Translations under genes and position numbers: made by a program
The notes under the pieces: generated by a model
What the model was told of the DNA's origin: nothing
Database searches by the model: none
What the model saw: only the letters and a program-made list of their open reading frames with translations
Shown: one piece after another, positions 42,591 to 42,774 of the stretch
How positions within the stretch are numbered: the first letter of the stretch is position 1
Layout of the letters: each line of letters starts with the position of its first letter
Assembly: GCA_025363585.1 (NCBI GenBank)
Contig: JANYDN010000332.1
Location: 1 to 42,774 of the forward strand
Reading direction: 5' to 3'
Source of the DNA: Verrucomicrobiota bacterium
GTDB lineage: Bacteria > Verrucomicrobiota > Verrucomicrobiia > Limisphaerales > UBA9464
DNA length: 42,774 nt

Positions 42591-42774
42591 GCGGGGTTTG
42601 ATTAGCGGATTTCGGGGATGCGTTTCAAGGGTTGGTTGTACAACGACCATTGGAAATGCCCGCACCAATGATTGTCGGTGCCCGGTTGGGGCGGCAAAGT
42701 TTCCCCGCAGGCGGGAGGATAGGGCTCTGCAGGAGTGCACCCCGAGCGCCCGCGTGCCCAAGGATTGCCCCGTG

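Noticed and set aside
42573-42761. 62-codon minus-strand frame at the right edge
   Set aside because: It overlaps the tandem repeat, is Arg/Pro-rich and has no start signal.

Overview
The window reads as chromosome from a high-GC Verrucomicrobiota bacterium, probably a soil or freshwater member of the Limisphaerales/Pedosphaera group. This is an inference from gene content. It rests on a long, insertion-containing IspG, a DUF5069 protein, an ECF sigma factor next to a TPR serine/threonine kinase, a Tat-exported Gfo/Idh/MocA lipoprotein beside a DUF6807 (PmoA-like) lipoprotein, and intergenic repeats built from accacgga-type and gtgacggc-type palindromes. No rRNA, tRNA, CRISPR array, prophage or complete insertion sequence was seen.

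Layout. 1-2676 (minus): a secreted endonuclease/exonuclease/phosphatase, then two tandem paralogous membrane-anchored proteins, the second cut by the window edge; a third paralogue lies at 22674-24041. 2744-3622: folE2. 3627-3962: inverted and tandem repeats between convergent genes. 3963-6689 (minus): E2 and E3 of a 2-oxo acid dehydrogenase complex, without E1. 6953-8523: a GT2 glycosyltransferase and an RmlC-like cupin. 8554-10968 (minus): a DUF1801 protein, a DMT-type membrane protein and a PaaK-like acyl-CoA ligase. 11089-12849: a YgiQ-type radical SAM protein. 12920-15310 (minus): infC, a fatty acid desaturase and a small basic protein.

15728-19405 (minus) is a housekeeping block: small SRP RNA with its own promoter, dnaX, ybaB, recR, then a YihX-like HAD phosphatase. 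DUF5069 is divergent from it (19517-19963). 20309-26036 holds an exported propeller/toroid protein, the third membrane paralogue, mutM and rsmE, with palindromic repeats in the gaps. 26037-30258 (minus) holds an exported oxidoreductase, two lipoproteins and a XerC/D-type recombinase. 30541-34672 holds a small membrane protein, a dicarboxylate/glutamate-type symporter, a striking nested inverted repeat and ispG.

From about 35.1 kb to 42.6 kb the base composition becomes visibly less GC-rich. This stretch carries an ECF sigma factor, a transmembrane Ser/Thr kinase with TPRs, and a 1159-residue secreted propeller/Ig/discoidin protein, and it ends at two perfect 25-bp tandem repeats. It looks like an accessory signalling/surface cassette next to a conserved core. 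How these three genes work together is inferred from their adjacency only.
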